From Glandiceps talaboti (taxonomy: Eukaryota > Hemichordata > Enteropneusta > Spengelidae): a stretch of 64,000 nt of DNA. The translations under genes were made by a program, and so were the position numbers. This document shows positions 21,791-47,811 of the stretch, one piece after another. Each line of letters starts with the position of its first letter. The first letter of the stretch is position 1. The stretch spans positions 20,208,709 through 20,272,708 of the forward strand of contig NC_135565.1 in assembly GCF_964340395.1 (NCBI RefSeq), in the 5' to 3' direction. Under the pieces are notes generated by a model, which saw nothing but the letters and a program-made list of their open reading frames with translations, ran no database searches and was not told the origin of the DNA.

Positions 21791-22619
21791 TATCGTACGT
21801 AAGGTAAAGTCTGGGGGTAACGGTTATGACATGAGCCAATTGAATTGGTTTCATTGTTGAACGTCCAGTTTGTTTAGTAGAAATGAAGATGATGACAGTT
21901 TTCTCGTTTCGCTGGATCGTGAAAGTCCGACCACAGAGAGCACTGCGAGTCTCGTAAATATACCCTGAGTACGTCACACGTACACTCGCGAGTGATGGGG
22001 ATGTGTTATATTATAGTTCAGATAAAATATTGTGTACAAAACAGAAAAACTTACAGGTTATAATTCTTTCATTCATTCGTTTTATGTTTATTTTATTAAC
22101 AGAATATCTACCTAGATGCGAAACTTAGATCTGGGAGATAAAGTCGTTATTTTATTATTTTATTGAGTTGTAGAATAAACTAGAAATCAATGAAATGTCA
22201 ACTAATCCACAAAATATTTAGAAACATTTACAATGTCCATAGTTCAACTAAATTACTATCATAAAACCCGGTAATGCAAATAATGATATCGAGGCAACAT
22301 CAGAAAATCCAAATATTCCCCAAATTCTTGCACTAAAACATTCTCCAAAATGTTCCAAAATATCGTATGATAATAAATATCACAGAAAATAATACTTTAT
22401 TCACAATTTTTTCTCAAAATATGAAAATTTGAGCAAATTTTTTCTGTAGAAAATATTGTTTATTATGATGTTGGTAAAGTCATATGTTTTTGGTTTCCGA
22501 TGTAACTCAGAATTTCGTTAACAATTTTATTTGTTGTACAGTGTCACACTGCAGCCATTATTTGGCGTAGAGTGACACCGATTCGAATGTGTTATAGAGT
22601 GTAAGTCAATTCTAGTAAT
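21791..22619. other. Intergenic between copies B and C
   Basis: AT-rich. It contains the presumed promoter of copy B and, on the minus strand, AATAAA (plus TTTATT 22396-22401) downstream of the copy C SECIS. No gene seen. Confidence 0.5.
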
Positions 22620-22681
22620 CTAGTCGAGTGTTTTATCAGACATATTAAGTCAGTTTATAAATATGTCGTCATGGTAACTAG
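22620..22681 (-). promoter_or_regulatory. SECIS element of deiodinase-like gene C
   Basis: Minus-strand core: ATGAC, GACATATT, 13-nt loop TATAAACTGACTT, AATATGTC, TGAT. Helix II is a perfect 8-bp Watson-Crick stem, the quartet is UGAC/UGAU, and the conserved A's start 12 nt after AUGA. CTAGT/ACTAG closes the base. It lies 881 nt after the stop at 23562. Confidence 0.92.
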
Positions 22682-23561
22682 CTCTTACGTATTGTCAACT
22701 TACACTTGAGGCTAGTAATGATAGTATAATAATTTTCCATTGGCATTTTAACACTTCAATTTTTACAAATTTAAAGTAACTTAGTTGCAAAATAATTAAT
22801 GCAAGTTAATCAATATAGTAATTCAAACTGTGTGATAACGTCACCGGCCTTTCAGACCTGTTGATCGATGTGTGAGGGCGCCCCTTCATGGCGTACCTTT
22901 ACAGCACAGACCTTCCTTGTCTGTGTTTACGTTACAGACGTAACTTACCATATCTACAGACGAGTAGCAATGAACCATCGCTGTTTGCCAACTTGTGAAA
23001 ACTGACCTCTAGGTGGCGGTGTAATCAATCGATTGATCACATCTTGCATGAGTGATCAGTCAATGTGGTAAAAAGGTGGGTGGGTCACCTTGTTTTAGTA
23101 ATGTAAATATTATGTTCATTGTTAGATTACTTAAAAACATATAATGCATTTATAAATACTTATTAGGAAAAGATCTATATGAAATATAAACTAATTAAAA
23201 AATCAAAAGTATTTGCTATCAAATGTGACATAAAATAAACCCCATTGTACTTATGAATGGTTAAATGTCTGAATTTTATGGAAATCCCCCTTAGATGGAT
23301 GGATTGGGTTGGGGGGGGGGTCATAACTTTTTCTTTACGAGAGAGGGGTCAGACTGTTTTCAAAAGAGCTCAAAGGGCCCAGGTGTATCTACAGTGAACG
23401 AAATAAGAATTTGCCGGCCCACCCCGGCCGACCATTTCGTCATTAATACCTGTTCATTATAGTATGTTTACATCATTTGAAATTATATAAATCACATTGA
23501 AAATCTATAGTTTAATTTAGTATTCCCTTATTCCGATCACACTGTGTCAATCATTTATATG
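22682..23561 (-). other. 3' UTR of copy C between stop codon and SECIS
   Basis: Non-coding. It includes CTCTAGGTGGCGG near 22992 (also found near 1953 and 6066), a G run at 23311-23320 and a CGGCC palindromic stretch near 23413-23430. Transcribed only if the SECIS assignment is right and no intron intervenes. Confidence 0.5.
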
Positions 23562-24382
23562 CTATTTTCTGGCAAAACGATTTTCTAACCATTCCCACAA
23601 AGCATCCGTCATCAGTATTTCGGGACTCTCGGCTTGTAACTTGATGAAGTCACCAATAAATGCCATTTTATCATCTTCAATGATGAAGGCTCTATCTGGT
23701 TGTCCAGCATACGTCTGTGCAAACACATTCTCCATTGTATCCACGACCATACGAACTTTGACCTCGTCTTCTACATTGGATGTAAAAGTCTGGTATTGAG
23801 AGTCAGCTTCAATCAATCGTCTGAAAGTAAAACGTGGAATGTTGTTGTTAAATTAAAATGGTACAAAAATTGTTTGCATTCATGTACAATTTTTACAAAC
23901 AACATAACATCACTTTACTAGAATTCTTGACTGATCGGTCGTAAGAGAAATAGTTCATTAAAATTCAGGAATTAATGCAAATCCGATTCCCTGAAGTCTA
24001 GGTAATTAAATCTAGGCTAGAACTACATTAATATTTCACTATGCACAAGATTTAATCTTTTTTATTGTACATAAAACACCACAGTAAACGAATCAAATCG
24101 TCAGTTTACAAACCTGGCAGCTGCTATTCATTCATCCATATTTCTGTGTTGGTCATGAGTACTGTAGTGCGCCCCCAACGCCCAACCATCTTTAGGATGA
24201 GACTCCAGCACATAGATGTACAAGAAATCGACTCTGTCTTTATATTCCTGGTGCAGCTTATGCAGAGAGCCACTGTGAACAATGGCCTGAAGTCAAGAAG
24301 AAAAATTGGAAGGAAAAGCATTGGTAGAATTAAATTAGTATATTACATAAATTAATATATATATATAAGCTTACATATATAA

Positions 24383-24455
<73 letters not shown>

Positions 24456-25429
24456 CGTGATATTTATACAGTAACCAGCACTAGCAGCAAATAACCAAAG
24501 ATATATTTTCTAAAAATTGGTTTAAAAAATTATCTGGTAATTAGTGGTCAATATTATCTGTAGTAGTATACTGGCAAGCTTGATTTTGAATCTGTCACCA
24601 TGTTAAATTGTACTGGTGTAAGGGATTCTTACTTCTCAAGATTGTGCACTGTATGATCTAATGCACAATCAGAGGCAAATTAGTATCCATATAGGTAGAT
24701 TACACCAATTCACATTCTCAGTTTGTGGGTTGTAACTTGCTCAACTTCACTGTTGGTCAGTATGCTCTAGTCTTACCCTCAACGGTGGTCAGGATATTGA
24801 CCCGGATATTATCACCAGAGGGCGCTCTTTATGTACGTGCAGACGAGAGAGTAGAATTTCCTCCTTTGTTTCCATCGAGACTAAGTTGACATTAGGTCTT
24901 GTATCACCAATTTTCAAGTCACCAATCCAGCATTTTGAACCATGAGATGCCATGTATGCTAGCAATCCAAGCACCTGAATCGAGAACACGAAAATTACAT
25001 AGATCTCAATCTCAAGTTCAAGTTGTTTTGCATGTAATAAAGCCACATTATGAAATACTTTGGTTTAGCTAAAACATCTGAAATAAGCAAGGTGATTCAA
25101 GATATAACTTGTCATCTTTGCTATTGTAGATGTGTACCCATAGTAGTGTGTCTGTGATGACTTACCTCATTGTCGTTGCTATAGTAACGGCGTACAAGTG
25201 ACGTCAATCTCTCGGTTAATAGGTTTGGGTCAATACCATTTTCCTTCAAAACTTGCTTTGCTAAATCCTGCCAAACTTCTGTGAGTTTAACAATCAACTT
25301 GGACGCGTCAGTTTTGAAAGGATGGAGTTTTTGATTGTATATTCGGACTGTTTCTTCGTCGAACATCAACTCTTCATACCTTTTGAGTATTTTAATAACG
25401 AGTTCTCTGTCTTCCATAAAGGACGCCAT
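23562..25429 (-). CDS. DIO-like: Iodothyronine-deiodinase-like selenoprotein, copy C (two in-frame TGA)
   Basis: First gene of the cluster in transcription order. Exons (minus): 25166-25429, 24777-24974, 24114-24286, 23562-23820; phases 0, 0, 2; 297 residues if both TGAs are read. Residue 150 is Sec (TGA 24789-24791) within ISGSISUPPLR. The motif DFLYIYVLESHPKDGW follows. At residue 207, copies A and B have DERIAAAR but copy C reads DE-TGA-IAAAR (24128-24130). The family has Arg at this place (DR/ER before xAAR). Exon 4 is conserved and open. A TAG codon abuts the ATG, and a homologous noncoding first exon lies at 27163-27245. The SECIS (22620-22681) is the best formed of the three. It may be a double-Sec protein, or a recently nonsense-mutated gene. 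Confidence 0.85.
24128..24130 (-). other. Second in-frame TGA of copy C (codon 207)
   Basis: Copy B reads GAT GAG AGA ATA and copy A reads GAT GAA AGA ATA; copy C reads GAT GAA TGA ATA, an AGA-to-TGA change with no indel. The frame remains open for about 90 further codons. Confidence 0.88.
24393..24456. repeat. (GT)n microsatellite in copy C intron 2
   Basis: About 30 GT dinucleotides preceded by AT-rich repeats (24353-24392). Confidence 0.97.
24789..24791 (-). other. Catalytic selenocysteine codon (TGA) of copy C
   Basis: Minus strand TCA ATA TCC TGA CCA CCG TTG AGG then donor GTAAG. Same position as in copies A and B. Confidence 0.92.
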
Positions 25430-25461
25430 CTACGGGTCAACGAGACGAGGAATTGATGAAG

Positions 25462-25463
<2 letters not shown>

Positions 25464-25493
<30 letters not shown>
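25464..25493. repeat. (AT)n microsatellite
   Basis: About 15 AT dinucleotides about 35 bp upstream of the copy C coding exon. Confidence 0.95.
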
Positions 25494-26611
25494 CTCTAAA
25501 TACCAGCATTTACTGGAAAATATTCAAGTCACAAGAAACACATAAAGGCTAGTCGACATGTAGTATGATTTGACATAAATGGACATTCCTTAGGTAAAAT
25601 GAGCAAATTTACCAAACGACGGACCTAAAGAGAAACTGAGGGAGTGGGGGCGTGAAAATCCTAATGGAGGCTATGAATTATTTGGATGTTATACATCTCA
25701 CGTTCACGTTCTCGCACAAATAGATTTAAGCACAGTTTTGTATCAAGGTCAATCCATCTATTGAATCAGTAGCAGCCTGACGTGTGTTTATGTATATGTA
25801 TGTAGGTAAAGTAAGATGAATTAGTCTCTGTGTGTTCTTCCCTTTCCCCCTGCCAATGTACATCGAATTTCATGTAAATTTAGCATGACAATAAAGTATA
25901 TAATAATATAATAATAAAAGATATTATACATTACATTAAATTCATCTAACCTAAAGTAAACTTTCGTATAAATATTATTTTGTTAGTTTTGTTAACTATT
26001 ATTATATAACTCTCTAGTTGATATATTTACTAGTTTGTTTTAACACCAAACACTTATAGCAGACAATCCAATGACGAAATGTAGTTTGCGTAACGGATGC
26101 AATAAAGATTCTATTCTATTCTGTTCTGTAGGTATAAAACGCGGTTCAAAGGTCAATCAAATTCATCTCAGTTCATTCCATGTAATTTAACTTATGATAA
26201 CAAGTAAAGTGTGAAGTCAACAGTTGCAGAGTAGTCCAATGTGTGTACTGTCTAACCTCATTCTCGCAAACCATAGTTATTATTTCTACCACTACATTTC
26301 GAAATTAAAGGCCGTAAAGCAGGCCGTGGTTTGCGACGATATCTAACCTGTTCTTGAAAGAGTTTATGAAAACGGAGGCTAATAATGGGCCAAGGTCAAC
26401 ATCATAGTGGTAAGCAATCAAAGATGGCGGGGCCTACAGTAGGGCATTCAAAAGCACAAGAAGAAGACCACGGCGGTGGGAGAGCTGAATCGCAAATGCA
26501 AGCTCTTCTGTCATGAATTTTCAGACCCCTGTGACAGATTAGTAGAATGTGAAAGATGCTAAATAGATTCTATGCTAAGGATATAGTGACGACCCATAAA
26601 GGCAATGAAAA
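25494..26611. other. Presumed first intron of copy C, proximal part
   Basis: No coding sequence. It contains a DR1-type nuclear-receptor element GGTTCAAAGGTCA (26143-26155) and a (TTCTA)n-like run near 26112-26126. Confidence 0.5.
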
Positions 26612-26868
26612 CACTAAGGGATAACGCATTTGATTTCGGGGGGGGGGGGCTGGAGGATTTGGACCCAACAACATTTTTTTCTCAACCACCATGACATCAA
26701 TTTTTTTTGCCAAGTAGAGGTACAGTTTTCTTTTTAGATATATACTTGACATGTGTAGTTAGTATCTGCACTTGCAGCACAACAACAGAAATGTAGCTAA
26801 TACCTTTTTATCGAAAATCCTCCAGATCCCCCCCCCCCCGAAATCAAATGGTGTACCCTTAAGGAAAA
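26612..26868. mobile_element. Inverted-repeat element with G-run in each arm
   Basis: The left arm CTAAGGGATAACGCATTTG, GATTTC, G-run, CTGGAGGATTT has an inverted partner on the right: minus-strand CTTAAGGGTACACCATTTG, GATTTC, G-run, ATCTGGAGGATTT. The arms are roughly 45-50 bp with a few mismatches, separated by about 150 bp. No coding capacity; MITE-like. Confidence 0.65.
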
Positions 26869-27162
26869 CATGATATTTTACTCATGGTTTGAACCAAAAT
26901 AAACCTCAGGAGCGGTCGTTTGCAAACGTTCTCGAGGTGGGTGACTGCCATGAAAATCTTGGATTAATCCAACATGAGCCCTGACACTATGCTTACCACG
27001 ATATAATACAATTCAATGAAATATAAACATTGCTATCTAGCACCTACTATCCATCAAATATGGCCATTGGCCATGGTTCAATATATACGATGGCGTCACA
27101 GGCAAGCTGGTGCGACGGGATAAAAACTGAACTATAGAAATACTGATACAACTTGTACTCAC

Positions 27163-27245
27163 CGTCTAAACCAACAACACCGTATCGACGACGTTTTTAA
27201 CGTATTTTGTCCACAGAACGACTTGTCTGCATCTGATTTACACAT
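27163..27245 (-). other. Candidate 5' noncoding exon of deiodinase-like gene C
   Basis: Minus-strand donor ACG|GTGAGTAC at 27163/27162. The block with CAGATGCAGACAAGTCGTTC is homologous to the exon upstream of copy B. Similarity continues patchily to about 27350 (TTTCATTGTTGAAC), suggesting that promoter sequence was duplicated too. Confidence 0.6.
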
Positions 27246-28056
27246 GCGGCATCGCAGATAAGCGGCAAGGTAACGACCGGGGTGGGTGGTAGTGCAGTGA
27301 CTGGGTAAGACTACTCTGAGCTAATTTGCAAATTATTTCATTGTTGAACTTGAGGGCGCTCACACTTAGAGAGATAGTGAACTTGGGGAATGAGAAAAGA
27401 TTACGGGAGGGGGGGGGGCACAAACACAGGCATTTGTTTCCCGAGTTATGTTTCAGAATATTTCTATCAGAATACAATAAAATGTCGATAATATCGTTAA
27501 TATTGACGTATTTAGCCAACTATATATGAAAGGGGTAAAATTACACTTGTTTCTGTGATCGCGCAGGTTCACTCACTGCGAAAGAAGACTTCGCAGCTTC
27601 AGGAGCGATCGTTTACCGAGTCATTTGCAACCTTTCTAGGGTGGGTGACTGCCACGAAATTCTCGGTAACACCCCTGACGACTGCTGCCAAGACGTCGGC
27701 GAAAATTTGGGATTCGCTTCCAAGAAACTATTTTACCTCTATGACTAGAAATTATATTACTGAGTACTTTTATATACTTTAAAAAAAATTGTTTAACCAA
27801 CTGATCCATCATTCTTAAAGTGTGAAGACAGTGAGGAAGATAGACTTAAGTAAGGCCGCCTTAACCATATACACAACATTAGAGAGTTGGTTATTTAGCT
27901 TGAATTGACGTTCGCCAGATCTAGACTCAACTGAAGCCAATATATTCAGATAGCCTAGACTCAGAAATATGAAACTACCAATAGTGAGTGACTTGCTGTT
28001 CAGACATTCACTTCTCTGTAATGATCTCAAGTTCCAAACAATGTACTGTATGTACA
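27246..28056. other. Intergenic
   Basis: Upstream flank of copy C. It holds a G-run (27408-27418). GTGGGTGACTGCCACGAAAT near 27639 echoes GTGGGTGACTGCCATGAAAA near 26938, a degenerate direct repeat. A 75-codon open frame at 27555-27782 has no recognisable homology. Confidence 0.4.
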
Positions 28057-28274
28057 GACTGTCGACAGTCGTTCGTGTCTCTTTTGCTAAGTTTCATTAA
28101 AACAAAGTCGTCGCCTCGCTCCGTAGCAGTGGATACTAATGCGTACTGATAGGAACTGTGAACTCGCTGATCAGTCAGTACGCCGTTATAGTATTGCTCC
28201 GGATCGGAGCGAGGCGACACATTTAGTTTTAGATAAAACGTAGCAAAAAGGGCATAAACGACTGTCGACAGTCT
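28057..28274. mobile_element. Long foldback element (218 bp)
   Basis: Both ends carry the self-complementary GACTGTCGACAGTC. The arms are inverted copies of each other almost to the centre, including GTCGCCTCGCTCCG (from about 28111) against CGGAGCGAGGCGAC (to about 28218), and GCGTACTGA against TCAGTACGC near the middle. Non-coding; MITE or foldback transposon. Confidence 0.75.
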
Positions 28275-28849
28275 ACTACGGTTGTATATGTTGCATATAT
28301 TTTACCTTCCTACAAATCAACTAATGACCATACATGGTTTGTCCCTTATCACCATAGTTCTATATAATAGTACATAATAACTGATACAACTACATGTCAA
28401 ACACGTAAAGGTCAATGCCCGGGAAAGAATGATCCAAGGTTGAGAAGTGGAATACAAAAGGCATACAACGAAAAACAAAACATGACAAAATAGTAATAAC
28501 AAGTACAATTATAAAACTAGTCAACTCTATAACTGCTACAGAAATATTTTCAAAATCATCCCAAAAAAACTTTGCAACAATCTTTTTCACTTTTGACGTG
28601 ATCGTCATTGAAACTTTGATATCCCCTATTTTATTTTTCTAACATTATCGCACCACCACAAACTTTCCAGATATTGTTTTTTAGATTTCATACCGATATT
28701 GATGTGATAAATACATGTACGTGTTGTGAGGTAGAAACATATTAAAGTTAACGAGTTAATGATTGATTTAACCTATCACGTGACAAGATAAAGCCGTACT
28801 CAACTGTATATGCGCGCCATTTTGTCAAACTGAGTAACACCTTGTAATA
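28275..28849. other. Intergenic
   Basis: No gene recognised. CACGTG (near 28778) and GCGCCATTTTG (near 28815, YY1-like) precede the candidate CACHD1 5' exon and may mark a promoter. Confidence 0.35.
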
Positions 28850-28904
28850 ATGTTTACAGGGACGAAGTAATTCTTCTTGTTCGACTATTCAAAGATTCAT
28901 ACAG
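28850..28904 (+). other. Candidate 5' noncoding exon of CACHD1
   Basis: The sequence ends with a strong donor, CATACAG|GTAAGGAAAT (GT at 28905). The next acceptor-bounded exon downstream on this strand is the CACHD1 signal-peptide exon (acceptor CCTCAG at 32093-32098). The 3.2-kb intron and the start point are inferred. Confidence 0.35.
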
Positions 28905-30480
28905 GTAAGGAAATATTTTTATATGTTTGTCGTTTGTAGAATTCCAACCAAGGTCCGGCTATCTTGGACGATAATGCTGTGTTTGTGACACAACCCAATC
29001 AGCAACTAATAAATAGAACATTTATTCGCGGTCAATATTCACGAACTTTGTACTGTAAATACTAAAATAATTATTATAGATATTTTCTTACCAACGGTGT
29101 AGCCCTTAAAATGTATCCTTAGTTTTGAAATTGAGAGATGTATATACGTGGACCATTCAATCTAAAATTTCGTCCTTATGACCTTACTCAAAATGTCAGT
29201 AATGCACATTTTAATATCGTTCCTTGGCTGAAAACACGACTGAATGTAAACTCTTAAGTACACAGATTTTACTGTGAAATTACTGACCAAATACGAGCAG
29301 GTCATGTGATATTGAACTTGTTACACGTGTGTACAGTATTGAGGTAAAAAGTTCAGAACGTCTGACAGGTTGTTAGGTTTCCGTGACTAAGTTCACGTAA
29401 TCGACGCTATTGTCACCTGGATAGATTTGTCGACCTATGTTAATATTGACCTTGGCTATTAATATTGTGTAGTACAGTGCAATAGGTGAGTAAAACCATG
29501 TAGGGTCTATAGCAAACCAAGGAATATGTTCCTTGTCCGTGGCAAAACCAAATAATTACCATAAACTACTATTAAAATGCAAACAGTTTATGTTTAACTA
29601 CTTTGTGGATATACGTTGACATCCAGTCAACAGAGAGGGGTCTCAATTATTCTAACATAAGTCAACAACATCGATAACTGTTGTCTTCAGTTTTCCTGAC
29701 TTATTTGTCACGTGACATGATCGATATGATTCTATGATATTGTAAAATCATTGACAATAAAGATGGTCTAAAAATAACCATGACTTGCTATACTTATATT
29801 CTCCCAACGTCGTAAACCATGCATACCCCTTTTACGGCACCATCCAAAACGTACCCGCCAAGAGGTACTTATTTGGTTGCATTCACAGAAATATGTACTC
29901 TTTCTTGTGAGAATGATATTCTCAATAGTAATGTTGATATCCCAAATGTTGTATATTTGGGCAACTTATATTATTACATTTTACAAATTGTGCCAAATCA
30001 AAGGTTTGTATGACGTCATATTTCGTCATCCATGCATACTTTTCAATGAATATTCGAATATTAAACTTAGTAGCGAACTGTCAACACTAACGATCGTTCT
30101 AGATAATGACTACAGAAACTCTAGATCTGTTCATCTCCATATGATTTACGGCAGCGTATCGCTAGAGTAGTTTTATCAGTTTATTCGTGAATGACAAAAT
30201 CTGTCGAACCCGTGTTATTAAGGTGTCATCGGCCTATCTCTATGTAAATGGAATCCTAGGAATGTGAACTACGCATGCTTCATCAACTACATCGTAATGG
30301 TAACGAAACTCGTACTTAGTAGCTTCGATGTGCATATAACGTTTCTATATGATGTTTTTCGAAAATAGTGCCAAATGTAGTCAATCACATAATAAACCAA
30401 GGTAAACTATATATGGCATCCTAATACGCCATGCTGTGTTTTACACTATTGCAATCAGTTAATACGTCCAAGTACCACAG
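28905..30480. other. Presumed CACHD1 first intron or intergenic
   Basis: AT-rich sequence with no supported gene or strong repeat. Confidence 0.35.
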
Positions 30481-30487
30481 ACAGATT

Positions 30488-30577
<90 letters not shown>

Positions 30578-30651
30578 TAAACATATAGACAAACCAACAG
30601 ACAGTCAAACAAACAAAGAGACAGATATACATACATACATACATACATACA

Positions 30652-30683
<32 letters not shown>

Positions 30684-30815
30684 AACAAAAAACAGACACA
30701 CACACACACACACAAATAAACAGACAACCAAACAAACTAACAGATATACATACATACATACATACATACATACATACATACATACATACATACATACATA
30801 CGTACGTACGTACGT

Positions 30816-30870
<55 letters not shown>
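30481..30870. repeat. Compound microsatellite (ACAG)n, (CATA)n, (CA)n
   Basis: About 390 bp of tetranucleotide arrays: (GACA)n, (CATA)n, (CA)n, (CATA)n, CGTACGTA steps, then (GACA)n. Long open frames across it are artefacts of the repeat. Confidence 0.97.
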
Positions 30871-32098
30871 TGTAAACTATTTTTTTAGCTATGTTGATTG
30901 AATCGTGTACATACAACAGAGAAAGACATTGTTGGGATTCAATTCAAAATATGGGGTCAAGTTGGTCAACCCGTTGAATAATCAAAGACGGAAAGAATGT
31001 ATGGTAAGGCTGGCAAGCCAATAAGAGACATATAGATTACTGATACCTTATGATTTGGTTAGGTGTGAAATGTAGATGTTAGGTGTTACCTTTCGCATTT
31101 AAATTATATGTATGTATACCCCTGTATAAACGTCGTATTGACAATTGGTGATGACATGTCTAGGAATGTTCTCAATCATAAAGGTATGAAGTTAATAACG
31201 AAGTAACTACAAACTATCTTTCTGGACTTGATGTTGAAACTGTTCAAAACATTCAAAACAACAGCAAGTCCAGTAGGATAGATTGTAATTAATTTGTTAT
31301 TATTGGTGATGATGTGCATCATAGACCATCAACCAACGTTGGTGGAGGGTCATTATGTGTGCATACACCTTTGTCGCTAAGAGTCAGTTCATCAACGAGT
31401 TACTTAGTGTAGATCACAGCATAGAGTGAATATAAAATGTCTTTGTAATTATGACCATTGTGGATTTCGGGATGTGTTATTCTCAATCTCTAACGACTTT
31501 TGTGATTAGTATGAATGAAAGCTTCAACAAATTACTAGTATATAGCTAATAAATAACGCGATTGTTAAGTGTTTACGATATCACATGACCACACCATCAG
31601 TTACCTTGACGACAGCACACTTTGCGTTTCTGCAATGCCAAAGGGGAAAGATAGAAAATAGTTGAATGAATGAATAAATGAATAAATGAATAAATTGATT
31701 AAGTAGATGAATAAAGGGATAAATTGAGGGACTCAGAGATCAGATAGTACAAAGACGAAAATTAATGTCCCGACAAACATTATTAAATTTACATCCTACT
31801 ATTATGTGGAATGATGATTACACAAATATTTATAAATTTTTTTTGTATTTCTCCAAATTAAAAGAATTTCTTAGACTGGCAGATCAGCCATTGTGGGTCC
31901 GGACCGCTGACGTCATTACATCTAAGAGTTTCTGTGTTTTATTTGTTATGTTTTATATTTTCATATTCACACCATGGTGCTAGATAGAACAGTGGTCAGC
32001 TGCGATGAACGTTAAACTGTCTGAGAAAAGTGTTTATAAAATCAAATTTATACACTCATCTGACTCAATTATATTCTCATTTTGCTTGAAATCCTCAG
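30871..32098. other. Non-coding sequence upstream of CACHD1 coding exon 1
   Basis: Contains the foldback at 31320-31357 (CATAGACC ... GGTGGAGGGTCATTATG) and an AATA/GAAT-rich microsatellite at about 31657-31722. No gene otherwise. Confidence 0.5.
31320..31357. repeat. Foldback, degenerate CATAGACC family
   Basis: CATAGACCATCAACCAACG is opposed to TTGGTGGAGGGTCATTATG; ACCAACGTTGGT at the centre is a perfect palindrome. Confidence 0.6.
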
Positions 32099-32126
32099 GA
32101 ATTCAATCAGTCTGTCGTCAGCAAAG

Positions 32127-47811
<15,685 letters not shown>

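Noticed and set aside
24124-24321. Minus-strand 65-codon frame over deiodinase exon 3 (similarly 19082-19303)
   Set aside because: It is an out-of-frame shadow. The true frame is set by the phase of exons 2 and 4 and by the DFLYIY...DGW motif.
15065-24791. Deiodinase-like copies as pseudogenes because of the internal TGA
   Set aside because: The first TGA is at the family Sec position in all three copies, the splice sites and frames are intact, and each has a SECIS. Only the second TGAs in A and C leave pseudogenisation open for those copies.
27555-27782. 75-codon plus-strand frame as an orphan exon
   Set aside because: Part of it overlaps a degenerate repeat shared with about 26908-26960; no donor/acceptor pair or homology supports it.
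30421-30870. Long open frames rich in Tyr-Val-Cys-Met or Cys-Leu-Ser-Val repeats here and in the other microsatellites (44403-44869, 58998-59489, 60031-60412, 62648-63106)
   Set aside because: Tetranucleotide repeats without stops are open in every frame on both strands; these are simple-sequence artefacts.
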